Assembly: GCF_000832985.1 (NCBI RefSeq)
Contig: NZ_CP009920.1
Location: 2,908,501-2,972,500, forward strand
DNA: 64,000 nt
From: Priestia megaterium NBRC 15308 = ATCC 14581
Lineage (GTDB): Bacteria > Bacillota > Bacilli > Bacillales > Bacillaceae_H
Reading direction: 5' to 3'
Shown here: piece by piece, positions 42,589-52,704 of the stretch
How positions within the stretch are numbered: the stretch's first letter is position 1
How the letters are laid out: each line of letters begins with the position of its first letter
Made by a program: the position numbers and the translations under genes
Notes under the pieces: model-generated
The model's input: only the letters and a program-made list of their open reading frames with translations
Database searches by the model: none
What the model was told of the DNA's origin: nothing

Positions 42589-44157
42589 ATGATGCGCTTA
42601 TCGATGCAAACGAAAATGACGGGGTTAATCTTTTTTATCGTGGCCTTTTCGTTGTTTTTAGCAAGTATCGTGGTAATTAATAATTTTGTACAGTCAAAAG
42701 AAAATGATTTAGAGCAAAGGGCTTTAATCACTTCGAGAACAGTTGCTGAAATGCCTGAAATTCGAGAAAAAATTGAAAAAGATAGTAAGAACATTAATCA
42801 AATTGTAGAGCCGATTCGCATTATTCACGGTGCTTATTATGTAGTGGTTATGAATATGAATCATGAACGTTTGTCTCACCCTTTGCAAAGCATGGTTGGA
42901 AAAACCTCTAAAGGAGATGATGAGGGACAGGCGTTTGCAGAACATACCTATACCGATAAAGCAAAAGGAGAAGGCGGAATGGTCATTCGCTCTTTTGTGC
43001 CCGTTGTAAACGATCAGCATGAACAAGTAGGAGTGGTTGTCTCAGGCTATCTTCTTCCGAAATTTACAGAGGTCATTTTAAGTTTAAAAAAAGAAATCTT
43101 TCTTATCTCAGGTCTTGCTCTTTTCTTTGGAGGATGGGGAGCGTGGGCGCTTGCATCTCGTATCAAAAAAGAGATGTTTGAACTTGAACCTCATGAAATT
43201 GCTCGTTTGTTCGTAGAACGAACGGAGACCTTTAATGCCATGCATGAAGGAGTCATTGCCATTGATAAAGAGGAGAACATCACTATTTTTAATCATAAAG
43301 CGAAAATTATGATGGATGTACCCGATGAGGTAATTGGAAAAAAGATCTATGATGTGATTCCAGATACAAGGCTTCCAGAAATTCTGCAGCTTAATCAGCC
43401 TGTTTATAATCGAGAGCTTCAAGTTCGAAATTTGAATATTTTAAGCAATCGTGTGCCGATTAAGGTTAATAATCACACAGTCGGTGCGGTCGCTGTTTTT
43501 CAAGACAGAACGGAAGTTAAAAAATTAGCTGAAGAGTTAACAGGAGTTAAATCATTTGTAAGCGCTCTTAGAGTTCAAAACCATGAATACATGAATAAAC
43601 TTCATACGATTGCAGGGCTTATCCAACTTGGAAATAAAGACAAGGCTCTTCAGTATGTTTTTCAAGTGTCTGAACAGCAAGAAGAGCTCACCCAATTTCT
43701 TCATAAGCATATTAAAGATGAAAGTATATCGGGATTGCTGTTGAGCAAAGTCAGCCGTGCCAAAGAACTTGGAATTGAGTTAGCTATCGATCGCCACAGC
43801 GAGCTTCACTCATTTCCTCCTTACTTAGATCATCATGATTTTGTGATTATTATTGGTAACTTAATTGAGAACGCTTTTGATTCGTATCAACATATGGAGC
43901 GTCGTGAACGGAAGATCTATATAAGTATGGAACAAAATGACGGCATTCTTTCTATATTAGTTGAAGATAACGGGTGTGGCATGAATGAGGATCAGGTAGC
44001 GAGAATCTTTGATGAAGGTTTTTCAACCAAAGCAAAGGAAAATAGAGGAATTGGTTTGCATTTAGTAAAACAAATTGTTGAAAAAGGAAACGGTCAGATC
44101 GAAGTAGAGTCAGAATTAGATGTTGGAACGACTTTTATCATTACATTCTTTTTATAG
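42589..44157 (+). CDS. dctS: C4-dicarboxylate sensor histidine kinase DctS
   Basis: A 522-residue CitA/DcuS-type kinase. Helix 1 (about 12-34) and helix 2 (about 170-192) frame an external PAS-like sensor. A cytoplasmic PAS (about 215-310) follows, then the phosphorylation helix with His in VQNHEYMNKLHTIAGLIQLG, and an ATPase (NLIENAFDS, DNGCGM, GIGLHLV). It senses C4-dicarboxylates and phosphorylates DctR. It is divergent from dctB with 108 bp between them. dctR starts 12 bp after it. Confidence 0.92.
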   Translation: MMRLSMQTKMTGLIFFIVAFSLFLASIVVINNFVQSKENDLEQRALITSRTVAEMPEIREKIEKDSKNINQIVEPIRIIHGAYYVVVMNMNHERLSHPLQSMVGKTSKGDDEGQAFAEHTYTDKAKGEGGMVIRSFVPVVNDQHEQVGVVVSGYLLPKFTEVILSLKKEIFLISGLALFFGGWGAWALASRIKKEMFELEPHEIARLFVERTETFNAMHEGVIAIDKEENITIFNHKAKIMMDVPDEVIGKKIYDVIPDTRLPEILQLNQPVYNRELQVRNLNILSNRVPIKVNNHTVGAVAVFQDRTEVKKLAEELTGVKSFVSALRVQNHEYMNKLHTIAGLIQLGNKDKALQYVFQVSEQQEELTQFLHKHIKDESISGLLLSKVSRAKELGIELAIDRHSELHSFPPYLDHHDFVIIIGNLIENAFDSYQHMERRERKIYISMEQNDGILSILVEDNGCGMNEDQVARIFDEGFSTKAKENRGIGLHLVKQIVEKGNGQIEVESELDVGTTFIITFFL

Positions 44158-44169
44158 GGGGAGTGGGAA

Positions 44170-44856
44170 ATGAATAAAAAAGCATGGACCGTGCTTCTCA
44201 TAGAAGACGATCCTATGGTACAAGAAGTGAACCGCCAATTTATTGAACAAGTTGAAGGGTTCACCGTTATCGCTGCAGCTTCGAATGGTTTAGAGGGGGT
44301 ACAGCTCATTAAACAGCATCAGCCTGATTTAACGATTATTGATATGTATATGCCTAGTCAAGATGGCTTAACCACCTTACAGCAAATTCGAGCAAATGGC
44401 TATAAAACAGATGTGATAGCAGTTACGGCTGCAAGTGATATTGAAACCGTACGCAAAGTTCTTCAATATGGCGCTGTGGATTATATTATGAAACCGTTCA
44501 AGTTTGAACGAATGAAGCAAGCGCTTGAGCAGTATCGTTCGTTTCAAGTTAAAATAAGTCAAAAAGAACATATTACTCAGTCTGAATTAGATTCTATGCT
44601 GTTTCAGCAATTCGAAGAAAAAGCCGATTTGCTTCCCAAGGGGCTAAATGCGGTTACGTTAAGGAGGATACAACAATATCTTTCCGAACAAAATCATCCA
44701 ATTTCTGCTGAAGAAGTGGCGGACGGCGTAGGAATTGCGCGTGTTACAGCAAGAAGGTATTTAGAGTTTTTAGAACAGGAAAACGAGCTGAAATTATCAG
44801 TTGAATACGGCAGAGTGGGGAGACCTATTAATCGCTATATGTTAAAAATAAATTAA
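44170..44856 (+). CDS. dctR: Response regulator DctR (CitB/DcuR family)
   Basis: A 228-residue regulator. The receiver has EDD near residues 12-14, the phospho-acceptor in TIIDMYMPSQDG, and the lysine in YIMKPFKFERM. The C-terminal helix-turn-helix includes EEVADGVGIARVTARRYLEFL (44715-44777). In B. subtilis DctR activates dctP. ATG follows GGGGGAGTGGG. A strong terminator follows, so dctS-dctR is a two-gene unit. Confidence 0.92.
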   Translation: MNKKAWTVLLIEDDPMVQEVNRQFIEQVEGFTVIAAASNGLEGVQLIKQHQPDLTIIDMYMPSQDGLTTLQQIRANGYKTDVIAVTAASDIETVRKVLQYGAVDYIMKPFKFERMKQALEQYRSFQVKISQKEHITQSELDSMLFQQFEEKADLLPKGLNAVTLRRIQQYLSEQNHPISAEEVADGVGIARVTARRYLEFLEQENELKLSVEYGRVGRPINRYMLKIN

Positions 44857-44865
44857 ACTATACAG

Positions 44866-44896
44866 AACAGCTTTTATTTGGAAAAGCTGTTTTTTT
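44866..44896 (+). terminator. Terminator of dctS-dctR
   Basis: AACAGCTTTT pairs with AAAAGCTGTT around ATTTGG, then TTTTT. Confidence 0.85.
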
Positions 44897-44961
44897 GCGT
44901 TAGAAAGTATATCTTTTTCTCTCCTAGAACAAATTAAGGTATACAGTTTTCGCTACCCAAA

Positions 44962-44992
44962 GAATATTTCGTGCGGTCATTAATCCATAAAA
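44962..44992 (+). promoter_or_regulatory. Possible SigG promoter of glcU-gdh
   Basis: GAATA and CATAAAA, 19 bp apart, partly match the forespore SigG consensus (GHATR-N18-CATWHTA); the spacing and one -10 base are off. Forespore control is known for B. subtilis glcU-gdh. No better SigA promoter is evident. Confidence 0.35.
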
Positions 44993-45075
44993 TGTCCCTG
45001 AAAAGGGATTAATGGCGGAAAAATTGGGGAATATGCACTTTGACATTTAATTTTAACACAGGAAGGTTTTGAAAC

Positions 45076-46739
<1,664 letters not shown>

Positions 46740-46740
46740 G

Positions 46741-46773
46741 AAAAAACGCACTCTATGATAGAGTGCGTTTTTT
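46741..46773. terminator. Bidirectional terminator gdh / ferric-reductase-like gene
   Basis: AAAAAACGCACTCTAT pairs with ATAGAGTGCGTTTTTT around a 2-nt loop; it lies between convergent operons. Confidence 0.9.
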
Positions 46774-47353
46774 AGTTTTCCTGAGCTTTTTTGGGATTCT
46801 TAGGAGCTGATGACTGGTGTTGAATTCGTAAAAAAAGCAAAATCAAAACGATGCAGCCAGTGATGCTGTACATCCCAACAATAAGCGGTTGCTGTGTATC
46901 TGTTCCAGAAGTAATGCCGTGATACAGTGCGAGCAAATAGCCTGGAAAAGCAAGAAAATGAATGGCTTTCCATGTTTTTCTCCCCAGCTGTCTTATAAAA
47001 TCGGATGTGATAATCAGTACAAATAAAATGTAGAGTGAAATAGTACCAAGACCTGTGCTAATTGGTTTGTAATCGGAAGTGAACGGAATTAAAATGTCAG
47101 AAATTGAAAAATGAATAGATTGATCCAATGATAAAACAAGTCCGTGAATCATGCCAAATAATAATCCGAACCACCCTGATGATTGATGAACCAGCAAAAG
47201 CTGTTTTTTTCGTTTTGGTTTAAAAAATGAAAAGCTGTGAGAAATGCCAGCGGCAACCGATACAAACATGAGCAAATAAGAAGTTAAGCCGGCTGCCCGA
47301 ATGGTATTCCAAACGGGAAAGTGGGCACTAAATTGCGCGAGGAGAGTAGCCAT
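46772..47353 (-). CDS. Ferric-reductase-like transmembrane protein (b-type cytochrome domain)
   Basis: A 193-residue membrane protein with six helices. Histidines in VHQSSGWFGLLFGMIHG and FLAFPGYLLALYHG occur in pairs on helices, as in the haem-binding ferric reductase/YedZ domain. It would move electrons across the membrane. It overlaps apbE upstream by 26 bp, so it is coupled to the flavin transferase. It has no cytoplasmic NAD(P)H-binding part, so an electron donor is missing from the operon. Confidence 0.72.
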   Translation of the reverse strand: MATLLAQFSAHFPVWNTIRAAGLTSYLLMFVSVAAGISHSFSFFKPKRKKQLLLVHQSSGWFGLLFGMIHGLVLSLDQSIHFSISDILIPFTSDYKPISTGLGTISLYILFVLIITSDFIRQLGRKTWKAIHFLAFPGYLLALYHGITSGTDTQQPLIVGMYSITGCIVLILLFLRIQHQSSAPKNPKKAQEN

Positions 47354-48251
47354 AATGGTATACCTGACCTTTCACATTTTTTTCGATTAACACTTCGCCT
47401 TCTTTTGTAACCGCAATTACCTCTAAAGAAGGGTGATGCATTTTAGCTAATCTTAATCCGGCGTCCCACCCGAGAATAAGCATGCATTTTGCATAGACTT
47501 CAGAAACGGTCAAGTCTTCTGAAACAACCGTTACTTGCAGAAGCTCTGATGAACTAGGCTTGCTGATTCTGCCGTCAATAATATGATGGTGAGTGTGTCC
47601 GTTTACTTTCCACAATCGCTTGCCCACACTGCTTGTGGCAATGCCGCTGTTGCTCTTTACTTTAATACTCATGAGATTTTTTGATAAATCAAATGGATGA
47701 GAGAGCGCAATGGACCAGTGCTTGCTAGCAGGCCCCCACGTTACAATATCACCCCCTCCATCGATTCCACCAAGTGAAGTTCCTTTTTTCTTTAATTGAT
47801 TCGCCATTTGCTGAATGCTCCAACCTTTTGCGATTCCGCCTAAATCCAGACCGACATTAGAAGCAAGCTGAATACTTCTCATTCCTTTGTGAATCATAAT
47901 AGGGTTAACAGCATCAAAAGCTGCTATTTCTTGAGGAAGCTGATTGTTAGGCAGTTGTTCAAAACTTTGGTTATATCCTAGAGTTTGAATAGAATGATAA
48001 AGAAATGGGTTGAAAATTCCGTTTGTCTCATTGTAATAGTAAGAGGCTGTTTTTACAGCTTCATACAACATTTTTGACGGTAAAAATAATCTTCCGTTCA
48101 GCGAATTAAGCTGTGAAAGCTCGCTTGTTGGAAGAAAGCGGCTTAGGGTTTCTTCTACAAGATAACACCAGCTCTCCACTTTTTTGATTACAGGTGTTTC
48201 CAGCTGATATACATTAAATTCGGTATTCATCGCTTTAAATGAGTAGCTCAT
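47328..48251 (-). CDS. apbE: FAD:protein FMN transferase (ApbE family)
   Basis: A 307-residue ApbE-type enzyme that attaches FMN from FAD to a Thr or Ser of target proteins. MNTEFNVY at the N-terminus, DLGGIAKGWSIQQMANQLKKKG and DGGGDIVTWG are family blocks, with GIATSS and HHIIDGRIS for the metal site. There is no signal peptide or lipobox, so either it acts inside the cell or it is exported in an unusual way. It lies between a membrane-anchored acidic protein and a ferric-reductase-like protein, pointing to an extracytoplasmic electron chain. Confidence 0.85.
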   Translation of the reverse strand: MSYSFKAMNTEFNVYQLETPVIKKVESWCYLVEETLSRFLPTSELSQLNSLNGRLFLPSKMLYEAVKTASYYYNETNGIFNPFLYHSIQTLGYNQSFEQLPNNQLPQEIAAFDAVNPIMIHKGMRSIQLASNVGLDLGGIAKGWSIQQMANQLKKKGTSLGGIDGGGDIVTWGPASKHWSIALSHPFDLSKNLMSIKVKSNSGIATSSVGKRLWKVNGHTHHHIIDGRISKPSSSELLQVTVVSEDLTVSEVYAKCMLILGWDAGLRLAKMHHPSLEVIAVTKEGEVLIEKNVKGQVYHYGYSPRAI

Positions 48252-48263
48252 TACATCACATCC

Positions 48264-48650
48264 TTAAGAAGGTCTTGATTGCATAGAGGGATCATTATTA
48301 TTCCCCCAGTTATCCTGGCCATTGGAGGAATTATCATTTGACCACTGGTCTTGCTGATTACTCGAATCATCGTCTGACCATTGATCACTTTGCTCATTAG
48401 AACGGTCATTTGACCACTGATCTTGCCCGTTAGTTCCATTGTCCGTATTGGAGTCAGGTCCTGAATTTGGAAATAGGTCCGTCTCATCTTCCGTTTGGGT
48501 TTGCGATGAATTACTGGCTGATGTATCGTTATTTAGTGCTGTAGCTGTTGAATTTGTTTGATCATATTTTTGAGAAAGTCCTACAAAAGTGGTAAATGCA
48601 GCAACGCTCGATAAACCAACCATCCATTTTGTCCATTTATTAGCTGCCAT
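48264..48650 (-). CDS. Membrane-anchored low-complexity protein with DQWSND repeats
   Basis: This 128-residue protein has a single N-terminal membrane segment (about residues 8-25) and then a Ser/Asn/Asp/Gln/Trp-rich tail. The tail repeats QDQWSND, SDQWSDD, QDQWSND and QDNWGNN at 13- to 16-residue steps. I do not recognise a family. It is the first gene of the apbE operon, 12 bp before apbE. Just after the membrane segment DQTNSTAT looks loosely like, but does not match, the D-x-x-S/T-G-A-T flavinylation motif. ATG 48650 follows AAAAGGAG; longer frames up to 48731 lack a site. Confidence 0.68.
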   Translation of the reverse strand: MAANKWTKWMVGLSSVAAFTTFVGLSQKYDQTNSTATALNNDTSASNSSQTQTEDETDLFPNSGPDSNTDNGTNGQDQWSNDRSNEQSDQWSDDDSSNQQDQWSNDNSSNGQDNWGNNNDPSMQSRPS

Positions 48651-48826
48651 TGATATGCTCCTTTTATCTTTCCTATTTTGCAACTGAACACTGAAGAAAA
48701 ACTGCAATGGAAGGTAACATACATCGTTCAATTGTTATAGTTCAATATAGACAGAGAAAATGAAAAAATAGTGAAATAGATGTAGGGCGGATTATTTTTG
48801 TGGGGGAATTCAGCGAATTATTAGAT

Positions 48827-48865
48827 TAAAAAAAGGTTGTTCTTTTTAGAACAACCTTTTTTTAA
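48827..48865. terminator. Terminator after the HTH/membrane pair
   Basis: TTAAAAAAAGGTTGTTCT pairs with AGAACAACCTTTTTTTAA around TTTT; nearly symmetrical, so it can act in both directions. Confidence 0.85.
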
Positions 48866-49336
48866 TCAGCGGTAAATCTTACTAATTGATACGTAATAAA
48901 CCGTTAACTGCACAAGAGAAAGAAGCAAAAGAACGGCAATGGGATAGAAGCTAAAAGAATTAGGTAGCAGCGGATAAAAAGCTATTAATATAGCACCTAT
49001 AGGAATAGAAAATAGGAGAAAAACAAAGGCTTTCTTACAAGCTTCTGCTGTTATCATCTTTTCACGTTCATCTTCTTCTGCAAATTCAAAAGGGAACAAT
49101 AAAGGCGAAACGTTCTTCGTCTTTTTACGCGCGCGGTAGTAAAAAAATGAGACGATTAAAAGCACAATTAAAGAAGCAAAAGACCCTATAGACATAGTAA
49201 TTTCCCACGGGGGTTCAGGGTGGGTCATAACTTCACTAAATTGAATATTTAGGCTTAAAAAATCATATAAAAACCAACCTACGCACAACAGAGACACTAC
49301 ATTCAACAAATAAGATTTAATAACATTACTCAACAT
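48866..49336 (-). CDS. Four-helix membrane protein, partner of an HTH regulator
   Basis: A 156-residue protein with four membrane helices in two pairs (about 8-28, 45-65, 95-118 and 125-148) and a charged middle with EFAEEDEREKMITAEACKKA. This layout is common in small proteins of unknown function next to YvaO/SinR-like regulators in bacilli. Start ATG 49336 follows AAAAGGAGGAG and overlaps the end of the HTH gene by 11 bp. Function unknown; coupling suggests the regulator controls it. Confidence 0.7.
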   Translation of the reverse strand: MLSNVIKSYLLNVVSLLCVGWFLYDFLSLNIQFSEVMTHPEPPWEITMSIGSFASLIVLLIVSFFYYRARKKTKNVSPLLFPFEFAEEDEREKMITAEACKKAFVFLLFSIPIGAILIAFYPLLPNSFSFYPIAVLLLLSLVQLTVYYVSISKIYR

Positions 49337-49544
49337 TTTTCTCCTCCTTTTGAAGTGTAAAAACATCTTCCATTTTTAATTGAAAGACATCACAAATTGT
49401 TAAACCAAGTAGTAGGGAAGGAACGTAATTTCCCTTTTCAATAGCTGCGATGGTTTGGCGAGTGGCTCCAACTTTTTCAGCTAAATCTCCTTGCGTATAT
49501 CCATGTTTAGCTCTAAGCTCTTTTACGTGATTAATAAGAGTCAA
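49326..49544 (-). CDS. XRE-family HTH regulator, 72 residues
   Basis: A short one-domain regulator. The Cro/CI-type helix-turn-helix covers residues about 5-60: VKELRAKHGYTQGDLAEKVG, then ATRQTIAAIEKGNYVPSLLLG. No sensor domain is present. Proteins of this type (YozG/YvzC-like) usually control their own operon. It is translated together with a four-helix membrane protein. TTAACATTA repeats lie just upstream (about 49575-49615: TTAAGTTGATTTAACATTATG and TTAATTTAACATTAATTG) and could be its operator. Confidence 0.82.
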   Translation of the reverse strand: MTLINHVKELRAKHGYTQGDLAEKVGATRQTIAAIEKGNYVPSLLLGLTICDVFQLKMEDVFTLQKEEKNVE

Positions 49545-49654
49545 TATGATCCCCCGCTGACTTTTTAATAAATTTGTTAAGTTGATTTAACATTATGTAA
49601 AGTTAATTTAACATTAATTGGATTATTTTTCAATGATTAATGGATAAAAAATAC

Positions 49655-49693
49655 AAAAAAAGATCCTAGAAGAGTTCTTCAGGATCTTTTTTG
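49655..49693. terminator. Terminator of YolD-like gene 2
   Basis: AAAAAAAGATCCT pairs with AGGATCTTTTTTG around a 13-nt partly paired loop. Confidence 0.8.
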
Positions 49694-49876
49694 TTAATAA
49701 ATTTCTTTAATGCCAGACAAACGAATGGAAAAAATGTTTTGTTTTTCATCTCGTAGGGAGAGGGTTTGGTCGGTTAGGTTTAAATTTTGGATTTTTCCTT
49801 TGAAGGTTTGAAGCAGGCCATTTTCGTAATAATTCACGGTTACATGTTTGTTTTTCTTTAACGCTTTTAAAATCAT
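49694..49876 (-). CDS. YolD-like small protein, paralogue 2 (60 residues)
   Basis: A 60-residue protein, MILKALKKNK at the start and RLSGIKEIY at the end. It is very close to paralogue 3 (52275-52457), with the shared blocks GLLQTFKGK, LTDQTLSL and FSIRLSGIKEIY. Start ATG 49876 follows AAAGGAGATG; a start 6 codons upstream lies in that ribosome site. The sequence resembles the C-terminal part of YolD-like proteins. It is a single-gene unit with its own terminator. Function unknown. Confidence 0.78.
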   Translation of the reverse strand: MILKALKKNKHVTVNYYENGLLQTFKGKIQNLNLTDQTLSLRDEKQNIFSIRLSGIKEIY

Positions 49877-50269
49877 TAATTCATCTCCTTTCATGTGTGC
49901 ATCTGTTATGAAAAGAAAGCTGTAGCTTAAGCATAAGAATTTGGAGAATGCTCAAGGCAGAATTATTATTATACAGCAAGATGAGAATAGTTTGTAGATA
50001 AATTGTGAAAAAATGCACAAGTTTGCAGTACGGGTGTTGCAACAGAATACAGTATATGAGGGAAGAAGGGGTTTTATGATAAAAAAGGTGATTTTAGTTT
50101 ATTTATTTGTGGGTATTAGGTAAACTAGTAGATGAATTTAAAGAATCTATCTATGGTTGTGAAGGCTAGGATTTCATTTAATTTTCATTTTCTATGAGTA
50201 TAATGATAAAGGTTTTCTATATGTTCTTTGTGAATCTACTCATAAACTAATCGAGAAAGGAAAATCAAA
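49877..50269. other. Divergent intergenic region, YolD-like 2 / ltaS
   Basis: About 390 bp. TATAAT at about 50200 (GAGTATAATG) is a likely -10 for ltaS but its -35 is poor. A frame of only 15 codons at 50076 follows GAAGAAGGGG; it is too short to call. Nothing else seen. Confidence 0.4.
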
Positions 50270-52198
50270 ATGAAGCGAATCGTTTCTAAGCCGCTGCACT
50301 ATTTCATATTAGCCGCTGTTTTAATGTGGATAAAGTCGTATGTGGCTTATAAAACTGAATTTAACTTAGGCGTAAGCGGCGTAATGCAGCAAATGCTGTT
50401 GTTCATAAACCCTGTGAGTTCAGTGCTGATTTTTTTAGGAATCGGCTTATTTTTTAAAGGAAAAAAAGCAGGAGCTTGGATCCTTGCAGGCAGTTTCATT
50501 ATGACGCTGCTGTTATACAGCAACGTTCTCTATTATCGCTTTTTTAACGATTTTGTAACGCTTCCTACACTGTTGCAGACAAGTAATGCAGGAAGTATGG
50601 GCGGAAGCATTATGGATTTATTAAAAGCACATGATGTTTTTTATTTTGTTGATTTTATTATTTATTTTTTCTTCTTTTTTAGTAAAAAAATTGACTGGCA
50701 TAATGAAAAAGTATCGGTTAAGAATGCTGTAACCATTCTTTCTTTAGGATTCATGGTCTTTTCTGTCAACTTAACATTAGCAGAAATTGATCGCCCGCAG
50801 CTTCTATCTCGAACTTTTGACCGCAATTATCTAGTAAAGTATTTAGGCGCCTATAATTATACGATGTATGACGGTGTTCAGACTGCTCAAAACTCTAAAC
50901 AGCGAGCTTTTGCAAGCAGCAATGATTTAACAAACGTCGTTAATTTTAAAAACAGTCATTATGCGGAGCCTAATTCCGTTTATTTTGGAAAAGCTAAAGG
51001 GAAAAATATTATTAAAATTCATTTGGAATCATTTCAGTCTTTTTTAATTGATTACAAATTAAATGGTCAGGAAGTGACACCTTTCTTAAATTCGTTGGCC
51101 CATGGAAATGACTTTACGTATTTTGATAACTTCTTTCATCAAACGGGACAAGGAAAAACATCAGATGCTGAGCTGATGATGGACAACTCTCTATACGGCC
51201 TTCCTCAAGGTTCCGCCTTTGTACTGAAAGGAAGCAATACGTATCAGGCAGCACCAGCTATTTTGGATCAAAAAGCTGGCTATACGAGCGCTGTGCTGCA
51301 CGGAGACTATAAGACGTTTTGGAACCGTAACGAAATTTACAAGCAGTTCGGTGTGGATAAGTTCTTTGATGCAAGTTATTACAATATGACGGGTGAAAAT
51401 AAAATTAATTATGGCTTAAAAGACAAACCGTTCTTTAAAGAATCTGTTCCAATGCTGCAGTCTTTACCACAGCCGTTCTATGCGCATTTAATTACGTTAA
51501 CAAATCATTTTCCATTTTTACTTGGAAACAATGAGGCAAGCATACAGCCTGCTAACACGGGCGATGCAACAGTTGACCGTTATTTCCAAACGGCTCGTTA
51601 TTTAGACGAATCATTGCAATCTTTCTTCCAAGAACTGAAAGCTTCTGGGCTTTATGATAATTCTGTGATTATGATTTATGGAGATCACTACGGTATTTCT
51701 GAAAATCATAATGCGGCAATGGAAAAAGTAATGGGAAAAGAAATTACGCCTTATGAAAATGCTCAGCTGCAGCGTGTACCTCTATTCATTCACGTTCCTG
51801 GAGTAAAAGGCGGAGTTAATCATACGTACGGTGGAGAAATTGACGTTGTGCCAACTCTTCTTCATTTAGTAGGGATTGACAGCAAAGAGTTTATCCAATT
51901 TGGCACAGATTTATTTTCTAAGGATCATGATGATGTAGTGGCATTCCGCAATGGCAACTACGTATCTCCTAGATATACATTAGTGGATGGAACGTATTAT
52001 GATTCTAAGACGGGCCAAGCGCTTAAAGAAAATAATCAAATGAAAGCTTATAAACAGAAGGTAGCGAAAGAATTGGAGTTATCTGATCAAGTGCTTTATG
52101 GAGACTTGCTTCGTTTCCACAAGCTGAAGGATTTCCAAACAGTCGACCCTTCGAAATATATGTACGGGAAAGAAGAAACAGAAACATCAGCTAAATAA
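50270..52198 (+). CDS. ltaS: Lipoteichoic acid synthase-type glycerol phosphotransferase
   Basis: A 642-residue enzyme: five N-terminal helices (to about residue 175), a linker, then an extracellular sulfatase-like domain. The catalytic Thr is in the block HQTGQGKTSDAELM; KIHLESFQSF, WNRNEIY, LTNHFPF and YGDHYGIS bring the metal and substrate residues. It polymerises glycerol phosphate from phosphatidylglycerol into lipoteichoic acid. B. subtilis has four relatives (LtaS, YfnI, YqgS, YvgJ), so whether this is the main enzyme or a paralogue is not settled. ATG follows GAAAGGAA. Confidence 0.88.
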   Translation: MKRIVSKPLHYFILAAVLMWIKSYVAYKTEFNLGVSGVMQQMLLFINPVSSVLIFLGIGLFFKGKKAGAWILAGSFIMTLLLYSNVLYYRFFNDFVTLPTLLQTSNAGSMGGSIMDLLKAHDVFYFVDFIIYFFFFFSKKIDWHNEKVSVKNAVTILSLGFMVFSVNLTLAEIDRPQLLSRTFDRNYLVKYLGAYNYTMYDGVQTAQNSKQRAFASSNDLTNVVNFKNSHYAEPNSVYFGKAKGKNIIKIHLESFQSFLIDYKLNGQEVTPFLNSLAHGNDFTYFDNFFHQTGQGKTSDAELMMDNSLYGLPQGSAFVLKGSNTYQAAPAILDQKAGYTSAVLHGDYKTFWNRNEIYKQFGVDKFFDASYYNMTGENKINYGLKDKPFFKESVPMLQSLPQPFYAHLITLTNHFPFLLGNNEASIQPANTGDATVDRYFQTARYLDESLQSFFQELKASGLYDNSVIMIYGDHYGISENHNAAMEKVMGKEITPYENAQLQRVPLFIHVPGVKGGVNHTYGGEIDVVPTLLHLVGIDSKEFIQFGTDLFSKDHDDVVAFRNGNYVSPRYTLVDGTYYDSKTGQALKENNQMKAYKQKVAKELELSDQVLYGDLLRFHKLKDFQTVDPSKYMYGKEETETSAK

Positions 52199-52208
52199 AG
52201 CTAAAATC

Positions 52209-52259
52209 AAAAGAACATGATGACTTCTGCAAAGCAGAATGAACATCATGTTCTTTTTT
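52209..52259. terminator. Bidirectional terminator ltaS / YolD-like gene 3
   Basis: AAAAGAACATGATG pairs with CATCATGTTCTTTT with a second small stem (TTCTGC/GCAGAA) inside the loop. Confidence 0.88.
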
Positions 52260-52274
52260 ACTGTAAACTATTCA

Positions 52275-52457
52275 TCAATAAATTTCTTTAATTCCCGATA
52301 AACGAATAGAGAAAGTATTTTGCTGTTCATCTTTTAATGAAAGCGTTTGGTCTGTTAAATCTAAGCGCTGTACTTTTCCTTTAAACGTTTGAAGCAAACC
52401 GTTTTTATAATAGTTAATTGTAACGGCCCCGTTTTTTCTTAATGCTTTTAAAATCAT
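52275..52457 (-). CDS. YolD-like small protein, paralogue 3 (60 residues)
   Basis: A 60-residue protein, MILKALRKNG at the start and RLSGIKEIY at the end, the closest relative of paralogue 2 across ltaS. The middle differs most in KVQRLDL against KIQNLNL. ATG 52457 follows GGAAGGAG. It is convergent with ltaS and shares its terminator. Function unknown; the conserved basic N-terminus followed by a small beta barrel would suit binding to nucleic acid or protein, but this is a guess. Confidence 0.78.
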   Translation of the reverse strand: MILKALRKNGAVTINYYKNGLLQTFKGKVQRLDLTDQTLSLKDEQQNTFSIRLSGIKEIY

Positions 52458-52704
52458 CTTCAAAACTCCTTCCATATTTAAAATGTTTATGATTAACGAG
52501 CTGTAACATTCATTTTCATTTGCATATTTTTATTATACACAAAAATAGAAAGCGTTTTCACTTAAAGTTTGAACACTTTGTGAAAACTTTAACAGAGAAT
52601 GTGACAAATACATACAGAAACTAATTTATTTGTCGTATTCATCATAAAACACATTTATGAAAGGAGTGTTAAGAACGTGTTAAAACTTTATGGATGGAAG
52701 AATA

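Noticed and set aside
50076-50120. Tiny frame MIKKVILVYLFVGIR after GAAGAAGGGG
   Set aside because: About 15 codons; ribosome site is fair but there is no other support. Left as a possibility only.
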